From: an uncultured Cyanobium sp.
GTDB lineage: Bacteria > Cyanobacteriota > Cyanobacteriia > PCC-6307 > Cyanobiaceae
Assembly (NCBI GenBank): GCA_937919075.1
Contig: CALFOF010000017.1
Location: forward strand, 1-20,520
Direction: 5' to 3'
Length of the DNA: 20,520 nucleotides
The notes beneath the pieces were generated by a model that searched no databases, was not told where the DNA came from, and saw only the letters and a list, made by a program, of their open reading frames with translations. Of this stretch, positions 1-7,400 are shown one piece after another. Numbering within the stretch: position 1 is the stretch's first letter; the number at the start of each line of letters is the position of its first letter. The position numbers were made by a program, and so were the translations under genes.

Positions 1-846
<846 letters not shown>

Positions 847-888
847 TTAGCGACGGAACGCCTCTGATCTCCCTGTCACCTTCTCGCC

Positions 889-1296
889 ATGACTCTCAAT
901 CTCCGTGTTCTGGCACCCGACCAGAGCGTTTTCGACGGCAGCGCGGATGAGGTGATCCTGCCCAGCACCACTGGGCAGCTGGGGATCCTCCCCGGCCACG
1001 TCTCCTTGCTCACCGCCCTTGATGTGGGTGTGATGCGCCTGCGCAGCGGCAAAGACTGGACCTCCATCGCCTTGATGGGCGGCTTTGCCGAAGTCGAAGC
1101 CGACGAAGTCACCGTGCTCGTGAACACCGCCGAGCTCGGTGACAAGATCGATGCCGCCGCCGCTGAGCAACAGGTGGAAGAAGCCCAACTGCGCGCAGCT
1201 GGCTTCGAGGGCCAGCCCCCCAGCACTGAAAAGGTGAAAGCCGTACAGAACCTGGCCCGCGCCCGGGCCAGGCTCCAAGCCACCCGCAAGGCTTGA
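889..1296 (+). CDS. atpE: ATP synthase F1 subunit epsilon
   Basis: Epsilon is the small central-stalk subunit that binds gamma and the c-ring and restrains ATP hydrolysis. The 135-residue protein opens with the typical beta-sandwich (MTLNLRVLAPDQSVFDG), followed by GQLGILPGHVSLLTALDVG and GGFAEVEADEVTVLVNTAE. It ends in an Ala/Arg-rich helical hairpin (residues about 90-135) with ARARARLQA near its C-terminus. Length and motifs fit the family. It lies 42 bases after beta and is surely co-transcribed with it. No Shine-Dalgarno sequence is visible; the leader is pyrimidine-rich (bases 861-888). The ATG at 889 is chosen because the family begins within a residue or two of it. The E. coli-style name is atpC. 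Confidence 0.97.
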   Translation: MTLNLRVLAPDQSVFDGSADEVILPSTTGQLGILPGHVSLLTALDVGVMRLRSGKDWTSIALMGGFAEVEADEVTVLVNTAELGDKIDAAAAEQQVEEAQLRAAGFEGQPPSTEKVKAVQNLARARARLQATRKA

Positions 1297-1309
1297 TCGA
1301 TCAACAGCG

Positions 1310-1326
1310 CCGCCCTTTCGGGGCGG
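1310..1326 (+). terminator. GC-rich hairpin just after atpE
   Basis: CCGCCC and GGGCGG pair around a short loop. The hairpin begins 14 bases after the atpE stop. No T-tract follows, so it may stabilise the mRNA 3' end rather than terminate transcription by itself. Confidence 0.35.
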
Positions 1327-1372
1327 TCGCCCAGCCAACCCCATCAACGCGGCAGATGATCTCAGGCCGGCT

Positions 1373-1501
1373 CTAGAGAACCGCGCCTGTCATTCTGAAC
1401 GCCACCGGCCCTGCATACAACTTCACCGGAACGTCGTCACCCGCCTGGAGATGTTGATCGTGGACGCGAACCCAAAGCTTTGATTGTATAAAAAAGGCCC
1501 C
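1373..1501 (-). pseudogene. Possible gene relic: open frame without a start codon
   Basis: The minus-strand frame between the stops at 1502-1504 and 1373-1375 is 43 codons, counting its final stop. It reads as plausible protein, including KLWVRVHDQHLQAGDDVPV followed by KLYAGPVAFRMTGAVL, with GC-rich third positions. Its first 26 codons contain no ATG, GTG or TTG, and its upstream part runs into the terminator hairpin. I do not recognise the family. It may be the C-terminal remnant of a lost gene, or chance in GC-rich DNA. Confidence 0.2.
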
Positions 1502-1516
1502 TTAACGGGGCTTTTT
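1490..1516. terminator. Probable bidirectional intrinsic terminator
   Basis: An A-tract, a G/C stem (CCCC at 1498-1501 with GGGG at 1507-1510, loop TTAAC) and a T-tract (1512-1516) form a hairpin with one bulged G. Read on the minus strand, the stem is followed by six T, so it also suits the converging ycf65 transcript. It is the best terminator in the window and sits where the atpE and ycf65 transcripts would meet. Confidence 0.75.
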
Positions 1517-1591
1517 GGCGTTCTAGAGAGTGTCCAGTCAGTCCGAGGAGTGGCACTGAATGGCCGTTTGCTCTTTGAGTGCTTTTAAGTG

Positions 1592-1625
1592 CCTGTTCTG
1601 GCCAGAACAGGCTGGCCAGAACAGG
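1592..1625. repeat. Perfect 20-bp palindrome plus 14-bp tandem repeat
   Basis: Bases 1592-1611 read CCTGTTCTGGCCAGAACAGG, a perfect palindrome. Its last 14 bases (CTGGCCAGAACAGG, 1598-1611) are repeated exactly at 1612-1625. The element could form a 10-bp hairpin in RNA or bind a dimeric protein in DNA. It lies 25 bases beyond the end of ycf65. No T-tract follows on either side. Confidence 0.8.
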
Positions 1626-1642
1626 TCGACCAAGCTAGGCCG

Positions 1643-2171
<529 letters not shown>

Positions 2172-2207
2172 TCAAACAAGTAACCTACCAGCCCCGGCCT
2201 CCCTGCC

Positions 2208-2984
2208 CTGAAGCCCCGCGCTGTTCTGCTGTTCGACATCGACGGGGTCATCCGCGACGTGAGCGGCAGCTACCGCCGCGCCCTCGCCGAAACCGTTCAC
2301 CACTACAGCGGTTGGAAGCCCGAGCCGGCCCAGGTCGATGCACTGAAAAGCGAAGGCCTGTGGAACAACGACTGGGAAGCGTCGCTGGAGTTGCTGCGCC
2401 GCCACGGCCTTGCCCCCCTGCCCAGCCATGGCGCCCTGGTGGAGGTGTTCAGTCAACTCTATTTTGGGGGTGACCCGGACGGCCCGCCGGAAGGGTGGCA
2501 GGGCTTCATCCGCGAAGAAACGTTGTTGGTGCAGCCGCCCTTCTTCGAGCAGCTGGGCCAGCACGGCTTCGCCTGGGGGTTCGTGAGCGGCGCCGAACCG
2601 GCTTCCGCGCGCTTTGTGCTGCATCAGCGGCTCGGATTGCCGCAGCCCCCTCTGATCGCCATGGGTGATGCCCCAGACAAGCCCGATCCCACCGGCCTGC
2701 TCATGCTTGCGGCCCGCCTGGCCACCACGGAGCTGGGCCTTGAAGCTCCCCTGGTGGCCTATGTGGGCGACACGGTGGCTGATGTCGAAACGGTGCAACG
2801 CGCCCGGGCACGCCATCCCGACCAGGCCTTTGTGAGCCTGGCGGTGGCTCCGCCCCATCTGCAGGCTGCAGGAGTGGGCGCGCAGCGGTTGGTCTACGAA
2901 GACCAGCTCCGCCAGGCAGGCGCTGATCACATTCTGGCCACCACGGCGCAGGCTCCTGAGTTGTTGAACCACCTGCTCGGCTGA
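2208..2984 (+). CDS. HAD-superfamily phosphatase (TIGR01548-like), apparent CTG start
   Basis: This is a predicted haloacid-dehalogenase-type phosphohydrolase of a cyanobacterial group; the substrate is unknown. The four HAD motifs are readable: LLFDIDGVIRD with the nucleophile Asp (bases 2229-2258), a GFVSGAEPAS segment for motif II, the Lys in GDAPDKPDPTG, and VAYVGDTVADVE with the acidic metal ligands. The first canonical start in frame is a GTG at 2259, just downstream of the nucleophile motif, so it cannot be the start of an active enzyme. The frame is open back to the stop at 2181-2183 with no ATG, GTG or TTG. The CTG at 2208, giving (M)KPRAVLLFDIDG, fits the expected N-terminus and is used here as an inference. 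The protein would be 258 residues. A sequencing error upstream is the main alternative. Confidence 0.85.
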   Translation: MKPRAVLLFDIDGVIRDVSGSYRRALAETVHHYSGWKPEPAQVDALKSEGLWNNDWEASLELLRRHGLAPLPSHGALVEVFSQLYFGGDPDGPPEGWQGFIREETLLVQPPFFEQLGQHGFAWGFVSGAEPASARFVLHQRLGLPQPPLIAMGDAPDKPDPTGLLMLAARLATTELGLEAPLVAYVGDTVADVETVQRARARHPDQAFVSLAVAPPHLQAAGVGAQRLVYEDQLRQAGADHILATTAQAPELLNHLLG

Positions 2985-2997
2985 ACCATTTGCTCGG
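2964..2997 (+). repeat. 17-bp near-perfect tandem duplication over the HAD stop codon
   Basis: TTGAACCACCTGCTCGG (2964-2980) is followed at once by CTGAACCATTTGCTCGG (2981-2997), with 14 of 17 bases identical and a partial third copy after it. The HAD stop lies at the start of the second copy. It looks like a local slippage duplication that moved or created the C-terminal end. Confidence 0.6.
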
Positions 2998-3029
2998 CTG
3001 AGCCAGCAGCCCGCTCAATGCGGCCAGCA

Positions 3030-4349
3030 TCACCGCTCCATGGCTTCTGCCGATTTGAGCGCAGCAGCGGTGAGCACCTCATGCCCGCTGGAGGTCACGG
3101 CCACATCGTCTTCGATGCGGATGCCGATCCCCTTCCAACGCGCGTCGATGGCGGGCTGACCATCCGGCACGGGCAGCCGATCACTCACATAGAGCCCCGG
3201 CTCCACGGTGAGCACCATGCCGGGCTCGAGCGGCACCGGATGCTCCCCGAGGCGGTACGCCCCCACGTCGTGGACATCGAGCCCCAACCAGTGGCCGGTG
3301 CGGTGCATGTAGAGGTGGCGGTAGGCGCCCTGCTCGATCAGCCCATCCACTTCCCCCTGCAGCAGGCCCAGCTCCACCAGACCCTCCACCAGCACCCGTA
3401 CTGCGGCCGCATGCACCTGCTCGGCATCGGCCTCAGGCTGCACGCAGGCGATTGCCGCCTGCTGGGCGGCCAGCACCAGGTCGTAGAGCGCGCGCTGCTC
3501 CCCGCTGAAGCGCCCGCCCACCGGGAAGGTGCGGGTGATGTCGCCGTTGTAGTAGTCACTGAGGCTGCAACCGGCATCGATCAGCAGCAGATCGCCGTCC
3601 CGCAGGGGCGCATTGTTGCTCGTGTAATGCAGCACACAGGCGTTGTCGCCACCGGCGACGATCGAGCCATAGGCAGGCCCACGGGCGCCCTGGGCCAGAA
3701 AGTGCTGCTCGATCGCGGCCTGCACCTGCCGCTCGTTCAGCCCGGGCCGGGCCAGCTGCCGCGCCAGTTCATGGGCTTCCGCGGAGATCCGGGCCGCTTC
3801 GCGCAGGCGCTCCAGTTCGTCCTCGCTCTTGCGGAGGCGCAACGCGTGCAGCAGCGGGCAGGGCGCCACCAGACCAAGCGCCGCCTGGCCGCTGCGCGGA
3901 GCCCGATCGAGCTGGGCGGCCCAGGCGGAGAGCACCAGCGGCTCCACGCTCGGATGACGACCCACCCGGAACGCGATGCCTTCGGCCCCCTTGAGGTACT
4001 CCGCCAACCGCTCGGCCAGCTCCGCGCGCGGATGGGCCAGGTCGGCGCCGAACTGGGTCACCGCGCCTTCACAACCCCAGCGAAAACCGTGCCAGACCTC
4101 CGCCGAGGGGTCCTTCGGTTCCACGAACAAAACGAACGGGTGTTCGCTGCGGTGCGGCAGGAACAGCGCCACAGCCCCCGGTTCATCGAAGCCGGTGAGG
4201 TACCAGAAATCACTGTGCTGGCGGAAGCCATGCTCCACATCGGCGTGATGGGTGACCAGCGGAGCGGCGGGAATCACGGCGGCCACGGCACCGAGCCGTT
4301 CCAGGAAGAGCGCGCGACGCTGCTGGAAAACGGTGGCAGAAATCACCAT
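3030..4349 (-). CDS. pepP: Xaa-Pro aminopeptidase (aminopeptidase P, M24B family)
   Basis: A cytoplasmic dimetal peptidase that removes an N-terminal residue preceding proline. The 439-residue protein has the AMP N-terminal domain (about 1-165, with HSDFWYLTGFDEPGAVA) and a C-terminal pita-bread domain. The five expected metal ligands can be placed: D258 and D270 (LLIDAGCSLSDYYNGDITR), H353 (HRTGHWLGLDVHD), E383 (TVEPGLYV) and E413 (GIRIEDDV). H241 and H360 match further active-site positions. Length is typical of PepP. The ATG at 4347-4349 suits the family start (MVISATVFQQRR); the leader is pyrimidine-rich without a Shine-Dalgarno sequence. It is transcribed alone, divergent from the DUF21 gene and convergent with the HAD gene. 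Confidence 0.95.
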   Translation of the reverse strand: MVISATVFQQRRALFLERLGAVAAVIPAAPLVTHHADVEHGFRQHSDFWYLTGFDEPGAVALFLPHRSEHPFVLFVEPKDPSAEVWHGFRWGCEGAVTQFGADLAHPRAELAERLAEYLKGAEGIAFRVGRHPSVEPLVLSAWAAQLDRAPRSGQAALGLVAPCPLLHALRLRKSEDELERLREAARISAEAHELARQLARPGLNERQVQAAIEQHFLAQGARGPAYGSIVAGGDNACVLHYTSNNAPLRDGDLLLIDAGCSLSDYYNGDITRTFPVGGRFSGEQRALYDLVLAAQQAAIACVQPEADAEQVHAAAVRVLVEGLVELGLLQGEVDGLIEQGAYRHLYMHRTGHWLGLDVHDVGAYRLGEHPVPLEPGMVLTVEPGLYVSDRLPVPDGQPAIDARWKGIGIRIEDDVAVTSSGHEVLTAAALKSAEAMER

Positions 4350-4368
4350 GAGGAAACCACTTATCGTC

Positions 4369-4411
4369 GTGACAGGGACTTAGACGATTAAATAAGGGCA
4401 TGGAATGCCCT
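4369..4411. promoter_or_regulatory. AT-rich divergent promoter region with a small hairpin
   Basis: The 110-base gap between the divergent pepP and DUF21 genes holds a short AT-rich island (4387-4395) in otherwise GC-rich DNA. On the minus strand it reads TTTAAT, a fair -10 box about 38 bases before the pepP start. No good -35 match is visible for either direction. Next to it, AGGGCAT and ATGCCCT (4395-4411) form a 7-bp stem with a three-base loop, a possible operator or leader hairpin. Confidence 0.35.
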
Positions 4412-4431
4412 GCCTTGGTGAAGGCGCCGAC

Positions 4432-4467
4432 ATGAGCGAGCTGGGAAAGGCGCGCCACCATGAATGA
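4432..4467 (+). other. Possible 11-codon leader ORF overlapping the DUF21 gene start
   Basis: A short frame, MSELGKARHHE and stop, begins at an ATG 28 bases before the DUF21 gene and overlaps that gene's start (stop TGA at 4465-4467, downstream ATG at 4460). If translated it could couple initiation of the main gene. There is no independent evidence of translation. Confidence 0.2.
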
Positions 4468-5476
4468 GCTGTTCGGCCTGGCAGCACTGGTGGTGGTGAT
4501 TCTGGCGGGATCGGCACTGTGCTCAGGCGTTGAGGCGGCCATCCTCACGGTCAACCCCCTCAAGGTTCATGAACTGGCGGGCCGTCCAGTGCCGCCGCGC
4601 GGTGCCCGGGCCCTGCAGCGCCTGAGGAACCGCCTGGGCCGCGCCCTGGCGGTGCTGGTGATTCTCAACAACGGCTTCAACATCTTCGGCAGCCTGATGA
4701 TCGGCAGCTACGCCGGCTGGGTGTTCGCCCAATTGGGCGTCTCGGGCGTGGCTTTGCCCCTCTTTTCGGTCGGCCTCACCGTGCTGGTGATTCTGCTGGG
4801 TGAAATCCTGCCCAAATCGATCGGCAGCAGCATGGCCATGCAGGTGTCCCTGGCGAGCGCCGCCCCGGTCAACGTGTTGCTGCAGTTGATGCTGCCGCTG
4901 GTGCTGGTGCTTGAACGGCTGATGCCGGCGATCACCGCCGAAAGCGAGCTCAGCACCGATGAGGAGGAGATCCGGCTGCTGGCCAGGCTCGGCTCACGCA
5001 CCGGTCAGATCGAAGCCGACGAGGCCGCCATGATCGGCAAGGTGTTCCAGCTCAACGACCTGACGGCGCGTGATCTGATGGTGCCCCGGGTGGCAGCCCC
5101 CACCCTGCAAGGGATGGCCAGCCTCGAGAGCGTGAAGCCTCAGCTGCTCGCCCAGCACGCCCCCTGGTGGGTGGTGCTCGGTGAAGAGGTGGACGAAGTC
5201 CTGGGGGTGGCCAGCCACGAGAGCCTGTTGCAAGCCCTGGTGGAAGGGCGCGGCGCGGCCACAACCTTGAGCCTCACCAGCCCGGTGGAGTTCGTGCCCG
5301 AGATGATCCGCGCCGACCGTCTGCTCACCGCCTTCCGGCGCAGCAGCCATTCCGTGCGGGTCGTGGTGGATGAATTCGGCGGCTTTGTGGGTGTGATCGG
5401 TGCCGACGCTGTGCTGGCGGTGCTGGCCGGCTGGTGGCGGCGGCCGCAGTCGCCTGTGGAGATCCCCCCCGAATGA
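4460..5476 (+). CDS. CNNM/CorB-type DUF21 membrane protein with CBS region
   Basis: A predicted inner-membrane transporter-like protein of the DUF21-CBS (CNNM, formerly 'hemolysin C/CorC-like') family, members of which are linked to divalent cation, often magnesium, transport. The N-terminal DUF21 part (about 1-155) has four hydrophobic stretches: residues about 5-28, 64-90, 97-121 and 128-152. It includes SGVEAAILTVNPLK, LVILNNGFNIFGS and ILLGEILPKSIG. A helical linker with STDEEEIRLLARLG leads to a CBS-pair region (about 205-325, with DLMVPRVAAPTL and VVVDEFGGFVGVIG). At 338 residues it is shorter than many relatives and lacks the C-terminal CorC/HlyC domain. A GGGAAAGG stretch (4443-4450) precedes the ATG by nine bases. 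Its stop overlaps the next gene's start by four bases. The transported ion is not known. Confidence 0.88.
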   Translation: MNELFGLAALVVVILAGSALCSGVEAAILTVNPLKVHELAGRPVPPRGARALQRLRNRLGRALAVLVILNNGFNIFGSLMIGSYAGWVFAQLGVSGVALPLFSVGLTVLVILLGEILPKSIGSSMAMQVSLASAAPVNVLLQLMLPLVLVLERLMPAITAESELSTDEEEIRLLARLGSRTGQIEADEAAMIGKVFQLNDLTARDLMVPRVAAPTLQGMASLESVKPQLLAQHAPWWVVLGEEVDEVLGVASHESLLQALVEGRGAATTLSLTSPVEFVPEMIRADRLLTAFRRSSHSVRVVVDEFGGFVGVIGADAVLAVLAGWWRRPQSPVEIPPE

Positions 5477-6789
5477 GGTCCACCCCCGACACCCCAACCC
5501 GTTGCCGGCAGTTGCTCCGGCACTGGCGTTCGGACCTCGACCTGAGCCCGCGTGAGCGTTCGGTGCTGGGGCCGGAGCTGGCGGCGCTTGATCGCCAGAT
5601 CGAACGGCTGGAGCAGGGGCGCCTGCGGCTGGCGGTGTTCGGCCGTGTGGGCGTTGGCAAATCCAGCCTGCTGAACGCCTTGCTCGGCCGTTCCCGCTTC
5701 GCCACCGACCTGGCCCATGGCAGCACCCGCCGGCAGGAACGAGAACGCTGGCAGCAACCGATCGTGGGTCTCGCCGGCGTAGAGCTGGTGGACACTCCCG
5801 GCATCGACGAAGTGGATGGTCCGGCCCGCCAGCGGCTGGCTGCGCGGGTGGCGCTCAGCGCCGATCTGCTGCTGTTCGTGCTCGACGGTGATCTCACCAG
5901 AGCGGAAGCCGAAGCCCTGGAGCAGGTGCTCGGCTGGGGCAAGCCACTCCTGCTGGTGGTGAACCGGATTGACTGCTGGCCGGCCGGCGAACGCGCCCCG
6001 CTGCTGGAGAGCATTCGCCGGCGGCTGCCCGCTGCCGCCGGCGGCCTGGATCTGGTGGCCGTGTCGGCCGCCCCGCGGCAGGCCCAGCTGCTGGCCGACG
6101 GACGGGTGCGCAGCGACGCCCAGCCTCCCGCCATCGAACCCCTGCAGGAGCGGCTGCTGGCCCTGCTGACCAGCCACGGGGCCTTGTTCCTCGCTCTCAA
6201 CAGCCTCAGGGCAGGAGATCGCTTCGCCCAGCACCTGCACGCTGCGCGCCTGCGCCAGCATCAACAGCGGGCCCATGGGGTGATCGGGCGATTCGCCACC
6301 CTCAAAGCCGCTGGCGTTGCGGCCAATCCACTGGTGCTGCTGGATCTGGCTGGATCCATCGCCTGCGACACCGCCCTGGTGATGCAGCTCTGCCGGCTCT
6401 ACGGACTCACCATCAACGGCGCCCAGGCGCGTCGGCTGCTGGCCCGGCTGTCGGGCCACAGCGCCCTGCTGGGCGGCGCCCAGATCGGCATCCAGCTGCT
6501 GCTGGGCGCCCTGCGCCAGGCGCTGCTGGTGGCAGCCCCGTTCACCGCCGGGCTTTCCCTCGCCCCTGCCGCGCCCGTGGCCCTGGCCCAGGCGGCGCTT
6601 GCCGTTCACACCACCCGGCTCACCGGCCGGCTGGCCGCCGCAGAGTTGCTGAAGGCGGCCCAGCAAGGCGCAGCCCGCCCCGGAGCCCTGCTGCGGCGCC
6701 TGGCCCGGCAGGATCCCCAAACCCAGGCCTGGCTGCAGCAGTGGCCGCCGCGCGGCTGGGATCCGGCCGTGCAGGGGCTGCAGCCATGA
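5473..6789 (+). CDS. GTP-binding protein with C-terminal DUF697-like region
   Basis: A predicted TRAFAC-class small GTPase fused to a hydrophobic C-terminal part. The G motifs are clear: P-loop GRVGVGKS (residues 57-64), DTPG (107-110) and NRID (164-167, a variant of NKxD). After about residue 240 the protein is Ala/Leu-rich with segments such as NPLVLLDLAGSIACDTALVM and LLGGAQIGIQLLLGALRQAL, matching the membrane-associating DUF697/YcjF-type region of cyanobacterial GTPases. The start chosen is the ATG at 5473, which overlaps the previous stop as ATGA; an earlier start at 5434 would lie inside the DUF21 gene. The last four bases overlap the NadD gene. The target process is unknown; coupling to the DUF21 gene suggests a role at the membrane (inference). 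Confidence 0.85.
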   Translation: MRSTPDTPTRCRQLLRHWRSDLDLSPRERSVLGPELAALDRQIERLEQGRLRLAVFGRVGVGKSSLLNALLGRSRFATDLAHGSTRRQERERWQQPIVGLAGVELVDTPGIDEVDGPARQRLAARVALSADLLLFVLDGDLTRAEAEALEQVLGWGKPLLLVVNRIDCWPAGERAPLLESIRRRLPAAAGGLDLVAVSAAPRQAQLLADGRVRSDAQPPAIEPLQERLLALLTSHGALFLALNSLRAGDRFAQHLHAARLRQHQQRAHGVIGRFATLKAAGVAANPLVLLDLAGSIACDTALVMQLCRLYGLTINGAQARRLLARLSGHSALLGGAQIGIQLLLGALRQALLVAAPFTAGLSLAPAAPVALAQAALAVHTTRLTGRLAAAELLKAAQQGAARPGALLRRLARQDPQTQAWLQQWPPRGWDPAVQGLQP

Positions 6790-7400
6790 ACGCCCCCGCG
6801 CAGGTGGCCCTGTTCGGCACGAGCGCCGATCCGCCCACCCTCGGGCACCGCGCCCTGCTGCAGGCGCTGGGAGAGCGCTACCCGCTGGTGCGTACCTGGG
6901 CCAGCGACAACCCCTTCAAGCAACATGGAGCCCCCGTCGAGGTGCGCGCCGTGCTGCTGCGGGCGCTGGTGGAGGGCATCGGCAATCCCCGCATTCAGGT
7001 CGATCAGAGCCTCAGCCACAGCCGTGCCCTTCACACCCTGGAGCAGGCCCGTGTCCACTGGCCCGAAGCCGATCTGATCTTTGTGGTGGGCAGCGATCTG
7101 CTGCCGCAGATCCCCCGCTGGTATGCGGCCGATGCCCTGCTCGCCGCTTGCCGGCTGGCCGTGGTGCCCCGCCTGGGCTGGCCGCTCGACGCGCTGCAGA
7201 TCAATGGCCTGGTGCAACGGGGAGCCCGGGTGGAGCTGCTGCCGCTACAGATCCCAGCCACGGCCAGTTCCCAGTTGCGCCTGCATCCCGACCCCCAGCT
7301 GATCCCAGCGGAACTGTGGCCGGAGCTGCGCAAACGCAACCTTTATGGCCTGGGCGATGGGGCGGCCAGCCTGTGGCCCGCCACCCCGCCGCGGCGCTGA
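6786..7400 (+). CDS. nadD: Nicotinate-nucleotide adenylyltransferase
   Basis: NadD transfers AMP from ATP to nicotinate mononucleotide, giving deamido-NAD, the substrate of the next gene's product. The 204-residue protein starts MNAPAQVALFGTSADPPT and holds the nucleotidyltransferase signature as GTSADPPTLGH (residues 11-21), with Thr in the first position of the (H/T)xGH motif. FVVGSDLLPQIPRWY matches the substrate-binding segment, and ATASSQLR (near residue 160) is a loose form of the second signature. The ATG at 6786 overlaps the GTPase stop as ATGA, a typical coupled start; an upstream in-frame start at 6741 would sit inside the GTPase gene. Its stop shares one base with the NadE start. 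Cytoplasmic; function is well supported by motif and neighbour. Confidence 0.92.
   Translation: MNAPAQVALFGTSADPPTLGHRALLQALGERYPLVRTWASDNPFKQHGAPVEVRAVLLRALVEGIGNPRIQVDQSLSHSRALHTLEQARVHWPEADLIFVVGSDLLPQIPRWYAADALLAACRLAVVPRLGWPLDALQINGLVQRGARVELLPLQIPATASSQLRLHPDPQLIPAELWPELRKRNLYGLGDGAASLWPATPPRR

Noticed and set aside
3018..4391. Plus-strand open frame of about 457 codons
   Set aside because: It lies wholly opposite pepP, whose metal ligands and family length are clear. Its translation is rich in His, Gln, Gly and Arg, as expected for an antisense shadow in GC-rich DNA.
5140..6720. Minus-strand open frame of about 526 codons
   Set aside because: It runs opposite the DUF21 gene and the GTPase gene, both with clear motifs. 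Its composition (Gln, Gly, Ala, His) is that of a shadow frame.
6816..6848. NadD signature with Thr in place of the first His (PPTLGH)
   Set aside because: Nucleotidyltransferases use (H/T)xGH, so this is an accepted variant and not a damaged active site.
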